A DNA stretch of 64,000 nt, taken from positions 3,286,001 to 3,350,000 of the forward strand of contig NZ_CP143545.1 of the NCBI RefSeq assembly GCF_046237625.1, in the 5' to 3' direction. The position numbers and the translations under genes were made by a program. The notes under the pieces were generated by a model, which made no database searches, was not told the DNA's origin, and worked only from the letters and a program-made list of their open reading frames with translations. Position 1 is the first letter of the stretch, and every line of letters begins with the position of its first letter. This DNA is from Paraperibacillus esterisolvens (GTDB lineage Bacteria; Bacillota; Bacilli; Bacillales; DSM-1321). This document shows, one piece after another, positions 8,622 through 17,582 of this stretch.

Positions 8622-9619
8622 TTACCATATTAAAACCGGGTCTCCTTACAAGTGTTCAGGATATGGGCCGTTACGGCTACCAGAAGTATGGAGTGATTGC
8701 CAGCGGAGTAATGGACCAAATGGCTCACCGGATTGCGAATATCATGGTAGGCAACAGGGATAACGAACCTACTCTTGAAATAACCCTGCTTGGGCCAGTC
8801 ATCCGATTCGAGAAGGATTGCCTGATTTCCATTTGCGGAGGGGACCTTTCGCCTACTATCAATAGCATTCCCGTAAGATCATGGCGGACTCTGTTTGTAA
8901 AAGGAGGCAGCGAGCTTCGATTTGGGCGGGCGGTTTCAGGAACCAGGGCGTATCTTGCCGCTGCTGGAGGAATTGCGGCCGAGGAGGTCATGGATAGTAA
9001 ATCCACCTACTTAAGGGCAGGAATAGGAGGATATCAAGGCCGAGCTTTAAAACCAGGAGATGTGATTCCATTCGCCCCGCGCGGCCATCTTTCAACAGCG
9101 ATGATGGAAGAACTGGAAGGACAAACCAGGGATCAGCCTTTTGCAGAAATGGATTGGTCGGTAACCTCGAATTTAATTCCGCTTCACCGCAAGGATCTGC
9201 CAATTCGTGTTATCAAAGGCAAGCAGTATGATCTCTTCGATAAGGAAAGCAAACGTAAAATTTTCAGTGAACAGTTTGAGGTTTTCCCTCAATCAGATCG
9301 AATGGGATACCGGCTTAAAGGACCTCTTTTACGTCTTGAAACTCCAGAGGAACTGATTTCCGAGGCCGTAAGTTTCGGCTCCATCCAGGTTCCTGCTGAT
9401 GGAAATCCGATTGTCCTTCTTGCAGATCGGCAGACGACAGGCGGCTATCCAAAGATAGGACAGATTGCTTCCGTTGATTTACCCCTGATTGCCCAGGCAA
9501 AGCCAGGGGATTATATCACATTTAATGAAGTAACTCACGAAAAGGCCCAGCTTCTCTTCCTCGAAAGAGAGGAAAACCTAAAGCAGCTCAAAAATGGGAT
9601 ATTATTGAAATTTAGATAG
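8618..9619 (+). CDS. pxpC: 5-oxoprolinase subunit C (KipA)
   Basis: 333-residue partner of PxpB (biotin-dependent carboxylase-like/allophanate hydrolase subunit 2 fold). PxpB and PxpC form the part of the complex thought to handle phosphorylated 5-oxoproline, while PxpA completes ring opening. Marks are the N-terminal KPGLLTSVQDMGRYGYQKYG, the segment GVMDQMAHRIANIMVGN, and the late SDRMGYRLKGP and DRQTTGGYPKIGQIASVDLP, all diagnostic of the family. In B. subtilis KipA counteracts KipI inhibition of KinA. Starts within the pxpB stop codon; 13 nt separate it from pxpA, whose ribosome binding site AGGAGG lies at the junction. Full length, no anomaly. Confidence 0.93.
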   Translation: MITILKPGLLTSVQDMGRYGYQKYGVIASGVMDQMAHRIANIMVGNRDNEPTLEITLLGPVIRFEKDCLISICGGDLSPTINSIPVRSWRTLFVKGGSELRFGRAVSGTRAYLAAAGGIAAEEVMDSKSTYLRAGIGGYQGRALKPGDVIPFAPRGHLSTAMMEELEGQTRDQPFAEMDWSVTSNLIPLHRKDLPIRVIKGKQYDLFDKESKRKIFSEQFEVFPQSDRMGYRLKGPLLRLETPEELISEAVSFGSIQVPADGNPIVLLADRQTTGGYPKIGQIASVDLPLIAQAKPGDYITFNEVTHEKAQLLFLEREENLKQLKNGILLKFR

Positions 9620-9632
9620 GAGGTACAAGAAA

Positions 9633-10403
9633 ATGCCAATTGTTGACATCAACTGTGACATAGGTGAAAGCTTTGGAGCATACACACTAGGAAGAGATGC
9701 GGAGATCCTGGATTATGTGACATCCGCCAACATCGCCTGCGGGTTTCATGCAGGAGACCCGGCAACAATGAGGAAGACTGTAAAGCTGGCCATTGAGAAA
9801 AACGTCGGAATCGGTGCTCATCCAGGCCTCCAGGACCTCGCAGGCTTTGGAAGAAGAGAAATGAATATTTCACCTCAGGAAGCCTATGACCTGGTGGTGT
9901 ACCAAATCGGAGCGCTGAGTGCCTTTGTAAAAGCGGAAGGCGGTGATATCCAGCATGTTAAACCTCATGGTGCTCTGTTTAACATGGCTGCAAAAAATGC
10001 CGGACTTGCAGAGGCCATTGCCGAAGCGGTATACAAGGTCGATCCCGAGCTGGTCTTTTTTGGCCTTGCGGGAAGTGAACTGGTAAAAGCAGGCCATAAA
10101 CTTGGCCTCCGGACTGCCAATGAAGTCTTTTCTGATCGTACCTATCAGGAGGATGGCTCTTTAACGTCGAGGCGTGAATCCAACGCTCTAATCAAGGACC
10201 ACGAAACAGCCGTAAACCAGGTGATCCGTATGGTCAAGAAGGGCAAGGTGACTTCCCAGCAGGGTTCTGACATTTCAATAACGGCGGATACTGTCTGTAT
10301 TCACGGTGATGGGGAAAGTGCCCTTGATTTTGCCAGGTATATCACCTCAGCGTTTAATAAAGCTGGTATCACTGTTGCCTCAATTGGCAGCTTTTTAAAA
10401 TAA
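9633..10403 (+). CDS. pxpA: 5-oxoprolinase subunit A (LamB/YcsF family)
   Basis: 256-residue TIM-barrel-like LamB/YcsF protein, third subunit of 5-oxoprolinase. The opening DINCDIGESFGAYTLG and the following ANIACGFHAGDP carry the conserved Asp, His and Asp residues expected in the active site; GIGAHPGLQDLAGFGRR and HVKPHGALFN are further family motifs, as is SDRTYQEDGSLTSR. Start ATG with AGGAGG 8-nt spacing. Having all three subunits in order B-C-A makes this a complete enzyme set, expected to recycle pyroglutamate formed by spontaneous glutamine/glutamate cyclisation or imported as peptides. Confidence 0.94.
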   Translation: MPIVDINCDIGESFGAYTLGRDAEILDYVTSANIACGFHAGDPATMRKTVKLAIEKNVGIGAHPGLQDLAGFGRREMNISPQEAYDLVVYQIGALSAFVKAEGGDIQHVKPHGALFNMAAKNAGLAEAIAEAVYKVDPELVFFGLAGSELVKAGHKLGLRTANEVFSDRTYQEDGSLTSRRESNALIKDHETAVNQVIRMVKKGKVTSQQGSDISITADTVCIHGDGESALDFARYITSAFNKAGITVASIGSFLK

Positions 10404-10446
10404 AGCCAGGCCAGTTCATAAGGCCAATAACATTCAGGGGGTTCAT

Positions 10447-11637
10447 ATGGAGAAAAAATCAACTTTCAGTATTCTAATGGGTGCCGCGTTCCTTATGGCG
10501 ACCTCAGCAATTGGTCCGGGGTTCCTTACTCAGACAACCGTTTTTACGCAGTCCCTTCTTGCAAGTTTCGGATTTGTCATTTTAATTTCCATCATCATTG
10601 ATATTGGAGCCCAGATGAATATCTGGAGGATTATCGCTATTTCAGGAAAACGCGCCCAGGACATTGCCAATGACGTTCTTCCGGGCCTCGGTATTTTCCT
10701 GGCTGCCCTTATCGTTGCTGGAGGGCTCGCATTTAACATTGGAAATATTGCCGGTGCCGGACTGGGTATCAATGTTCTGTTTGGATGGTCAACAGAAATG
10801 GGAGCGCTTCTAAGCGGAATTATCGCAATAGGAATTTTCGTGGTCCGCGAAGCCGGCAAAGCAATGGACAGGTTTGCCCAGCTTATGGGATTTGTTATGA
10901 TCGCCCTTACACTTTATGTAATGTTTGCAGCCCAGCCTCCTGTGGGAGAAGCAGTCGTAAAGACCTTTGTCCCAGATAAAATTGACCTGTTAGCCATTGT
11001 CACCCTTGTCGGCGGAACCGTGGGAGGCTATATCACGTTTGCCGGCGGGCACCGCTTACTTGACGCAGGAATTAAAGGAAAAGAAGCTTTGCCGGAAGTG
11101 ACCAAAAGCGCCGTCAGCGCCATTGGTATCGCTTCTATTATGAGAATTTTCCTTTTCCTCGCGGCTCTAGGAGTAGTGGTACAGGGTCTGGCGATTGATC
11201 CAGCCAATCCTCCTGCCTCAGTCTTTAAACTGGCTGCCGGAAATGTCGGATACAAAATATTCGGTGTCGTCATGTGGGCGGCTGCCGTTACCTCTGTTGT
11301 TGGTGCTGCCTATACGTCCGTTTCTTTCATCCAGACGTTAAGTAAGACGGTCGATAAGTATAATAAATGGACAATTGTCGCCTTTATTGCGATTTCTACC
11401 CTTGTTTTTGTAATAATAGGTAGACCTGTTAAAATTCTTATACTCGTCGGTTCTGTTAACGGCCTTATTTTACCTATCGCGTTAGGGGTCATGCTGGTCG
11501 CTGCCTACAAGACAAAAATCGTTGGCGACTATAAACACCCTCTCTGGATGACGATTTTTGGAATTGTAATCGTAATTGCAATGGCAATTATGGGAGGATA
11601 TTCATTAATAAGCGGGATTCCTCAGTTATTTAAATAA
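10447..11637 (+). CDS. NRAMP-fold membrane transporter lacking the metal-binding motif (YcsG-like)
   Basis: 396-residue integral membrane protein with about 11 hydrophobic segments, related to the NRAMP/MntH family and to B. subtilis YcsG of the same operon. In true NRAMP metal transporters helix 1 carries DPGN, whose Asp and Asn bind the metal. Here the matching segment is ATSAIGPGFLTQ: Asp is replaced by Gly and Asn by Phe, and helix 6 (TVGGYITFAGGHRLLDAG) lacks the usual M-P-H. It is therefore unlikely to move Mn or Fe. Its place between pxpA and the DUF1445 gene suggests an organic substrate such as 5-oxoproline or a precursor. The ribosome binding site is AGGGGG. Fold call is strong; substrate is inference. 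Confidence 0.82.
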   Translation: MEKKSTFSILMGAAFLMATSAIGPGFLTQTTVFTQSLLASFGFVILISIIIDIGAQMNIWRIIAISGKRAQDIANDVLPGLGIFLAALIVAGGLAFNIGNIAGAGLGINVLFGWSTEMGALLSGIIAIGIFVVREAGKAMDRFAQLMGFVMIALTLYVMFAAQPPVGEAVVKTFVPDKIDLLAIVTLVGGTVGGYITFAGGHRLLDAGIKGKEALPEVTKSAVSAIGIASIMRIFLFLAALGVVVQGLAIDPANPPASVFKLAAGNVGYKIFGVVMWAAAVTSVVGAAYTSVSFIQTLSKTVDKYNKWTIVAFIAISTLVFVIIGRPVKILILVGSVNGLILPIALGVMLVAAYKTKIVGDYKHPLWMTIFGIVIVIAMAIMGGYSLISGIPQLFK

Positions 11638-11659
11638 AAAGTTAGTGAGGTGCTTTATT

Positions 11660-12454
11660 ATGCATAGCACAATTGGAATATTGACTCCACAAGATGTACG
11701 AGAAAAAATCCGCGCAAATGAGTGGATTAAACCTACTTCAGGTTTGGCTCCCGGCTATATCCAAGCCAACCTGGCTGTAATTCCAAAGGATTTGGCGTTT
11801 GAATTCCTCCTGTTTTGCCAAAGGAATCCGAAGCCTTGTCCCATCATCGATGTCACCATGCCAGGCTCCGGGGTACCTGCCATTTCAGCTCCGGATGCTG
11901 ATTTAAGGACAGACATTCCGAAATACCGGGTATACCGAAATGGCGTCTTCACCGAAGAACTAACAGACGTATCTGCCCTCTGGGATGATTCGATGGTTGG
12001 TTTTCTAATCGGCTGCAGCTTTACATTTGAAGAAGCCCTTTTAAAAAATGGAATCCCAATCCGCCATATAGAAGAAGGACGGAATGTTCCAATGTACAAG
12101 ACGAATATTCCAACCGTAAAAGCGGGCAGATTTGAAGGCCCGACCGTTGTCAGCATGCGTCCTATGGCGGAAAAGGATGCCATTAGGGCCATTCAGGTCA
12201 CAAGCCGCTTCCCTTCTGTGCACGGAGCCCCAATTCATATCGGCAATCCGGCTGCCATCGGCATTGAGGATATCCATTCTCCAGATTTTGGCGACAGCGT
12301 AACAATTAAGGATGGAGAGATTCCTGTTTTTTGGGCGTGCGGAGTTACTCCTCAGGCTGTTGCCATGCATGTGAAACCAGATATTATGATTACTCATGCA
12401 CCAGGCCATATGTTTGTAACGGATCTCAAAAATGAACAGTTTAGTGTACTTTAA
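11660..12454 (+). CDS. DUF1445 family protein (YcsI; putative hydro-lyase/D-glutamate cyclase-like)
   Basis: 264-residue cytoplasmic protein of the DUF1445 (UPF0317) family, B. subtilis YcsI. Family stretches include RANEWIKPTSGLAPGYIQAN, IDVTMPGSGVPAISAPDAD, DSMVGFLIGCSFTFEEALL and GVTPQAVAMHVKPDIMITHAPGHM. A DUF1445 domain is found in the mitochondrial D-glutamate cyclase, which turns D-glutamate into 5-oxo-D-proline, so a role next to 5-oxoprolinase genes makes sense, but the bacterial proteins are often labelled only putative hydro-lyases. I chose the ATG at 11660 with GTGAGGTG upstream over an earlier in-frame GTG at 11645. Last gene of the operon; a terminator follows. Confidence 0.85.
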   Translation: MHSTIGILTPQDVREKIRANEWIKPTSGLAPGYIQANLAVIPKDLAFEFLLFCQRNPKPCPIIDVTMPGSGVPAISAPDADLRTDIPKYRVYRNGVFTEELTDVSALWDDSMVGFLIGCSFTFEEALLKNGIPIRHIEEGRNVPMYKTNIPTVKAGRFEGPTVVSMRPMAEKDAIRAIQVTSRFPSVHGAPIHIGNPAAIGIEDIHSPDFGDSVTIKDGEIPVFWACGVTPQAVAMHVKPDIMITHAPGHMFVTDLKNEQFSVL

Positions 12455-12477
12455 CACCTATCATATTTATATTTATT

Positions 12478-12503
12478 AAAAGACTCGCCCAGCGAGTCTT
12501 TTT
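12478..12503 (+). terminator. Terminator of the pxp operon
   Basis: AGACTCGC pairs with GCGAGTCT around a 3-nt loop and is followed by five T, 24 nt after the DUF1445 stop. Confidence 0.88.
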
Positions 12504-12963
12504 CTTTGCTGCTGCACTGTTTTTTTTTAGGCTATTCCATATCGACAACAAGATCAAATGCTCTTGGTTAAATTTACAGTAATACCAGGGGGAGGGGCTT
12601 CCTGCCCGGGTGATTATACCCGAGATAAAACCGACAGACGAACATATCAAGTCGTCTGCCATTTTAAATCAGACTTTCTCAATGTAACAGCCTGTCCAAA
12701 ATGGATAATCAATTGCGGAAAGCCATATTTCCAGGACCCTTTTATACAAACCTGCCTTCTCTATCTGTTATTCCGCAATCTGCTCCAGGCCGGCAGGGGC
12801 TGTGACAATAATAGCTTACTATAATCATGGCTCTATTCTAATCGATTGTTGTTTTTTACATGATCAATGAGGAGATTGGATTTTAAACGTGGGTGATTGG
12901 AGTGTAAGGGGAAAGACTCCAGCTCCGGCTGCGAGACTTTCGGCCTTCGAGTCATTAAATCCA
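12504..12963. other. Intergenic stretch without a recognised gene
   Basis: An 88-codon plus-strand frame (12558-12824) and a 73-codon minus-strand frame exist but neither has a convincing ribosome binding site, family similarity or codon pattern. I see no RNA or repeat here. Confidence 0.5.
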
Positions 12964-12999
12964 AGAAAGCACCGGCGGCATTTCTGCTCCGGTGCTTCT
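12964..12999 (-). terminator. Terminator of tyrS
   Basis: AAGCACCGG pairs with CCGGTGCTT across a 13-nt loop; on the minus strand the stem runs into TTTCTT, just after the tyrS stop. Confidence 0.8.
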
Positions 13000-13004
13000 T
13001 TATA

Positions 13005-14267
13005 TTATTTATACTGAATCATTGTGTATTTCTTTTTGCCCCTGCGGATGACCGTGAACTGGCCGTCAATTTTGTCATTTTCAGACAGGATATGCCCCTG
13101 GTCTGTCACTTTATCACCATTGATGCTGACAGCTCCGTTTTGAATATCCTCCCTTGCCTGCCTTTTAGAGGGAGAGATGCCAGCCTGAACAAGAAGGTCG
13201 ACTAATGGCGTCTCCGTTCCGCCTTCCTGTATATAGGCAGGAACATCCTTAAATCCTTGCTTAATTTCAGCTGCTGACAGGGTTTTGATATCTCCGCTGA
13301 ATAGCGCAGCTGTAATCTTGACCGCCTGCTGCAGGGATTCTTCACCATGGATCAAGCGGGTCATTTCTTCTGCGAGTGTTTTCTGTGCACGGCGCAGATG
13401 CGGTTCCGCCTCGACTGCCCTGCTCAGCTCCTCAATTTCCTCGTGTGAAAGGAATGTAAAGTACTTCAGGTATTTCACAACATCGGCGTCCGCCGTATTG
13501 ATCCAGAACTGGTAAAACTCATATGGAGACGTCTTCTCAGGATCCAGCCATACTGCGCCGCTCTCTGTCTTGCCGAATTTGGTACCATCCGCTTTGGTCA
13601 CAAGCGGGATCGTGAGACCAAATGCCTTTGCGCCAACTTCCTGTTTTTTGCGGATCAGTTCAAGGCCCGTCGTAATATTTCCCCATTGATCGCTTCCGCC
13701 AATCTGAAGCTTGCAGTTATAATTCCCGTATAAATGATTGAAGTCAATCGCCTGGAGAATGGTATATGTGAACTCTGTGAATGAAATGCCCGTTTCCAGC
13801 CTTGAGGATATGGTATCTTTGGCCAGCATATAGTTGATGCCGATATGTTTCCCGAAGTCCCGAAGGAAGGTGACCATGTCGATGGCGCTGATCCAGTCAT
13901 AGTTATTGACCATGACTGCACCATTTTCCCCTTCAAATTCAAAAATCCTGTGCAGCTGGCCCTTAATGCTGTCCGCATTCCCTTTTACCGCTTCAATTGT
14001 CAATAGGTTGCGTTCCTCGCTCTTTCCGCTTGGATCCCCGATGAGCCCTGTTGCTCCGCCCACCAAAGCAAGCGGACGGTGTCCATGCTGCTGAAAGCGG
14101 CGGAGAGTCAAGAATGGCAGCAGATGCCCAATATGCATTGAATCGGCAGTAGGATCGATTCCGCAGTAAAGGGATATTTTTTCGTTGTCAAGAAGGCCTG
14201 CCAGTCCCTCTTCATCTGTCTGCTGATAAATAATTCCCCGCCATTTTAAATCCTGTATTAAATCCAT
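13005..14267 (-). CDS. tyrS: Tyrosyl-tRNA synthetase
   Basis: Class I aminoacyl-tRNA synthetase that charges tRNA-Tyr, 420 residues. The N-terminal MDLIQDLKWRGIIYQQTDEE matches Bacillus TyrS, the HIGH motif is in PTADSMHIGHLLPF, tyrosine and adenylate contacts are in LQIGGSDQWGNIT, and the KMSKS equivalent is TKFGKTESGA. The last 60 residues form an S4 RNA-binding domain (SKRQAREDIQNGAVSING). The start at 14267 follows AGGAGG at 8 nt; an upstream in-frame ATG has no such site. Controlled by a tyrosine T-box leader directly upstream, with its own promoter facing away from the penicillin-binding protein gene. Confidence 0.97.
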   Translation of the reverse strand: MDLIQDLKWRGIIYQQTDEEGLAGLLDNEKISLYCGIDPTADSMHIGHLLPFLTLRRFQQHGHRPLALVGGATGLIGDPSGKSEERNLLTIEAVKGNADSIKGQLHRIFEFEGENGAVMVNNYDWISAIDMVTFLRDFGKHIGINYMLAKDTISSRLETGISFTEFTYTILQAIDFNHLYGNYNCKLQIGGSDQWGNITTGLELIRKKQEVGAKAFGLTIPLVTKADGTKFGKTESGAVWLDPEKTSPYEFYQFWINTADADVVKYLKYFTFLSHEEIEELSRAVEAEPHLRRAQKTLAEEMTRLIHGEESLQQAVKITAALFSGDIKTLSAAEIKQGFKDVPAYIQEGGTETPLVDLLVQAGISPSKRQAREDIQNGAVSINGDKVTDQGHILSENDKIDGQFTVIRRGKKKYTMIQYK

Positions 14268-14302
14268 GCTTATTCCTCCTGAATTAATTTTTTCCAAATA
14301 AA

Positions 14303-14560
14303 AAACGCCCCTTCAAATAATTGAAGGGACGAATTGAATCGCGGTACCACCCAACTTGAGGGCAAAAACCTGCCCTCCGCTTGAAGCGTTAACGAACGCT
14401 GGATCGTCTGCCCTTACTCATACCAGAACATTTTAGGGGCGGAAGCTCAAGGAGGTAATTCGCTTTTCTATGTGTACCGGTTTTCAGCGGCCACCGGCTC
14501 TCTTGGACAGGGATAGAAAAACTACTGAATCCTATCAGTGCTTTTTTCATATGAAAGTAA
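14303..14560 (-). ncRNA. Tyrosine T-box riboswitch leader of tyrS
   Basis: Read on the minus strand, the leader contains the invariant T-box element GGGTGGTACCGCG (14340-14352), the antiterminator part that pairs with the uncharged tRNA acceptor end. It is followed by a terminator hairpin (GTCCCTTCAA with a TTGAAGGGGC arm and a T6 run, 14303-14331). Stem I carries GAGAG and GGTGGCC-like elements and a UAC triplet in the context GAAUUACCUCC (complement of 14455-14457), the expected tyrosine specifier codon. Uncharged tRNA-Tyr should favour the antiterminator and switch tyrS on. Confidence 0.92.
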
Positions 14561-14567
14561 TAATGAT

Positions 14568-14597
14568 TTTTTACCACATATGTCAGTATCTTGTCAA
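14568..14597 (-). promoter_or_regulatory. Promoter of tyrS
   Basis: A perfect -35 TTGACA (complement of 14592-14597) is followed after 18 bp by TAAAAA (complement of 14568-14573) preceded by TGG, an extended -10-like arrangement, just ahead of the T-box leader. Confidence 0.55.
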
Positions 14598-14653
14598 ATA
14601 AAACAGGGATGCTTAATAAATTGGCGAATCATACAATATCAAATCGTTATTTG

Positions 14654-14662
14654 TGCTATAAT
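14654..14662 (+). promoter_or_regulatory. Extended -10 promoter of the penicillin-binding protein gene
   Basis: TGCTATAAT gives a perfect -10 with the TGn extension, 29 bp before the start codon. No good -35 is visible, which is common for extended -10 promoters. Confidence 0.55.
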
Positions 14663-14690
14663 GTATCTGATTTTAGGGGGGATTTACACT

Positions 14691-17573
14691 ATGGACAATA
14701 ATCCTTTTAAAGACATTTTGAACAAAACCCGTTCTTTCCTTGAGGAGGAAAAGACGAAAAGACGATTCAGCATTACATATCAAGTCATATGGAACTTATT
14801 TTTGATATTTTTAATCGCAGCCGTGATTGGTGCTTCCTTTGCTGGGGGTGTAGGGGCAGGTTATTTTGCCTCACTGGTCAAGGATGAAAAGGTCCGCTCA
14901 GAACAGGACCTGAAAAGACAGGTGTATAACTTCAATGAAACATCTGAGATTTATTTCGCTGGCAATGTGTATATGGGTAAGATGAGGTCTGATTTAGAGC
15001 GTGAGACAGTAACCATCGATCAAATCCCCGAACATTTATCCAACGCGTTAATTGCCACAGAAGACGAATACTTCTACAAACATGATGGAGTAGTCCCAAA
15101 GGCGATCCTTAGGGCCATCTTCCAGGACATGACAAATTCCTCAACCCGTTCTGGAGGAAGTACTCTGACACAGCAGATCATTAAAAATCAAATCCTTACA
15201 AACGAAGTTTCCTTTGACCGTAAGGCAAAGGAAATACTCCTCGCACTGCGGCTGGAAAAGTTCTTTGATAAAAAGGAAATCCTCACCGCTTATTTGAATC
15301 TTTCTACCTTTGGCCGGAATTCAAATGGCAGGAATGTAGCAGGAGTCCAATCTGCGGCAAAGGGCGTCTTCGGCAAAGAAGTCAGCAAACTTAACCTGCC
15401 TCAGGCAGCCTTTCTGGCTGGACTGCCGCAGAGCCCTTTTGGCTACACGCCCTATACTCAGAACGGGACACTGAAGGAAGATCTAGATCCAGGGCTGCAG
15501 CGGATGCGCACAGTGCTCAGCCGGATGTTCCGCGAAGGCTTCATTACAAAGGCGGAGTATGACAGCGCTATTAAATACGATATTGTAAAAGACTTTATCG
15601 GAAGAACACCGCAGCCCCAGGAAAAATACCCCTGGCTGACTTATGAGGTTGAAAAGCGGTCCATCGTTATTCTTGCTGAGTTTCTTGCGGGCCAGGATAA
15701 TATAAAACCTCAAGACTATAAGAAAAGCAAGAAGCTTCAGGAGCAATATGAGACACTCGCTGACAGGAACATTCGAACATCCGGCTATAAGATTCACACT
15801 ACCATTGATAAAAAGATCCTGGACAATATGGAAAAAACAAAGCGGAATTACCCGAACTATGGTCCGGATAAGCTGAAGACGCCTAAGTCGTCATCCACTG
15901 AGCCTGTGCAGGTGGGTGCGATGCTCATTGAAAACCAATCGGGCAAAATATTGAGCTTCATCGGCGGCCGGGACTACAAACGTGGCCAGACCAATCATGC
16001 CACAAGCTCCCTTAGACCAAACGGTTCCACCATGAAGCCGCTGCTCGTGTATGCCCCCGCTATTGAACTTGGAGTCCTTTCGCCTGGAAGTCTCGTAGCG
16101 GACCTTCCTATCAAGGTTCCAACAGGGGGAGGTTCTTATGAGCCCCACAATTATGGTGAAAAATTCCATGGCATCACGACCGCACGGACAGCCCTGCTGA
16201 ACTCCTATAATGTACCGGCAGTCAAGTTTTATATGGATATACAAAACCGGGATCCTGTAAGCTATCTGGAGAAAATGGGAATGAGCTCCTTAACAGAAGA
16301 CGACCATCATAACATTTCGATGGCCCTTGGCGCGCTTCAGCGCGGTGTGACCGTCGAAGAAAATGTGAATGCTTATGCGACATTTGCAAACGGCGGCCAA
16401 TTTGAAGATGCTTATATGATTGATAAGATAGAATCAGCAGACGGCAAGGTTATCTATCAGCATAAAAATAAAAAAGTAAAAGTTTTCAGCCCGCAGACGG
16501 CATACCTGACCATCGACATGATGAGGGACGTCATCAGGCGGGGCACAGCAGCCGGCGTGAATTCCAGGCTGAAATTCAGCTCAGACTGGGCGGGGAAAAC
16601 GGGTACCGGACAGGATTACCACGATGCCTGGTTTGTCGCTTCAAACCCCAAGGTAACGTTCGGAACCTGGATGGGCTATGACAATCCTAAGCCTCTTGAG
16701 AAAGTCTGGGGCGGTCTCACTTACTCCCAGCGCAATCTTTATTTATGGGCAGATCTCCTGAATGCCGCTTTTGATGTAAATCCTAAGCAGGTTGCTACAG
16801 ATAAGCGGTTTGAAATGCCGGGCGGAATTGTATCCCGCTCTTCCTGTGAAGTTACCGGGCTTCCGGCAAGTGTGTGCAGCCAGCTCAAAATAAATGGCGG
16901 AGGAGGCTCCGACCTTGCCAGTGCACAATTTGCAGCGTCCAGGATCGACGGCAAATTCGATTCGAGAAGATTTGTCACCATTGGCGGCCGCAGCTACATC
17001 GCCCTGCCTGTCACTCCTGAAGAATTTACTGAAAAAGGCATCATGCTAAGCTCGGAGGTTCTGCAGAAAATTGGCAGCAAATACTTAGTTAACCCTGGCG
17101 GTGTCCTAGGTGGCAGAAGCGGTGAGAGTGGAGCGGGAAGCTTCTCGGGCCAAGCCCTTCCTGAAAACGGGAAATCCCCATCAGCAGTGAATGCGTCTAT
17201 TAAGAATGGATACCTGGTCTGGAGCGCAAGCCCTGACTCTGATGTCATCGGTTACCGGATTTATGAAAACGGCTCAAAAGTCGGCATCGTCAAGGCCGGA
17301 AGCTCACTTAGCTTCAAGGCAGGGAATGGCCGGTATACTGTTCGCGCTGTGGATATTGCAGGGAAGGAATCTCCTTCATCCAACGGGGTGAATGCAGGAA
17401 AACCTGCGGATGACAGTAAAAAGCCTGAAAAGCCAAAAGAAGAAAAGCCTGCCCAGGAAGAACCTGGACAGAAAAAACCCGAACCCAAAAAACCTGATGA
17501 TAAACCCGATAATAAACCTGAAGCAGCGGCGCCAGTTAAGCCGGCAGCTGCCTCAGAAAAAGATAATGATTAA
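14691..17573 (+). CDS. Class A penicillin-binding protein (PBP1A family) with fibronectin-type tail
   Basis: Bifunctional peptidoglycan synthase: glycosyltransferase plus transpeptidase, 960 residues, anchored by one N-terminal helix (about residues 30-58). The GT51 domain shows EDEYFYKHDGV, GGSTLTQQIIKN and KEILLALRLEKFFDKKEIL. The transpeptidase shows S-T-M-K (GSTMKPLLVYAP), S-Y-N (LLNSYNVPA) and KTGTGQDYHDAWF. A fibronectin type III-like domain follows near residues 825-900 (YLVWSASPDSDVIGYRIYEN), then a Pro/Lys/Glu-rich tail of about 60 residues. Start is the ATG at 14691 with AGGGGG upstream; a longer in-frame extension to 14538 would overlap the promoter and the tyrS leader. Probably a PonA/PBP2A-type paralogue; the exact orthologue is uncertain. 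Confidence 0.92.
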   Translation: MDNNPFKDILNKTRSFLEEEKTKRRFSITYQVIWNLFLIFLIAAVIGASFAGGVGAGYFASLVKDEKVRSEQDLKRQVYNFNETSEIYFAGNVYMGKMRSDLERETVTIDQIPEHLSNALIATEDEYFYKHDGVVPKAILRAIFQDMTNSSTRSGGSTLTQQIIKNQILTNEVSFDRKAKEILLALRLEKFFDKKEILTAYLNLSTFGRNSNGRNVAGVQSAAKGVFGKEVSKLNLPQAAFLAGLPQSPFGYTPYTQNGTLKEDLDPGLQRMRTVLSRMFREGFITKAEYDSAIKYDIVKDFIGRTPQPQEKYPWLTYEVEKRSIVILAEFLAGQDNIKPQDYKKSKKLQEQYETLADRNIRTSGYKIHTTIDKKILDNMEKTKRNYPNYGPDKLKTPKSSSTEPVQVGAMLIENQSGKILSFIGGRDYKRGQTNHATSSLRPNGSTMKPLLVYAPAIELGVLSPGSLVADLPIKVPTGGGSYEPHNYGEKFHGITTARTALLNSYNVPAVKFYMDIQNRDPVSYLEKMGMSSLTEDDHHNISMALGALQRGVTVEENVNAYATFANGGQFEDAYMIDKIESADGKVIYQHKNKKVKVFSPQTAYLTIDMMRDVIRRGTAAGVNSRLKFSSDWAGKTGTGQDYHDAWFVASNPKVTFGTWMGYDNPKPLEKVWGGLTYSQRNLYLWADLLNAAFDVNPKQVATDKRFEMPGGIVSRSSCEVTGLPASVCSQLKINGGGGSDLASAQFAASRIDGKFDSRRFVTIGGRSYIALPVTPEEFTEKGIMLSSEVLQKIGSKYLVNPGGVLGGRSGESGAGSFSGQALPENGKSPSAVNASIKNGYLVWSASPDSDVIGYRIYENGSKVGIVKAGSSLSFKAGNGRYTVRAVDIAGKESPSSNGVNAGKPADDSKKPEKPKEEKPAQEEPGQKKPEPKKPDDKPDNKPEAAAPVKPAAASEKDND

Positions 17574-17582
17574 AGGAAGCAC

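Noticed and set aside
12558..12824. 88-codon plus-strand frame before tyrS
   Set aside because: No ribosome binding site, cysteine-rich odd composition and no family; treated as random frame.
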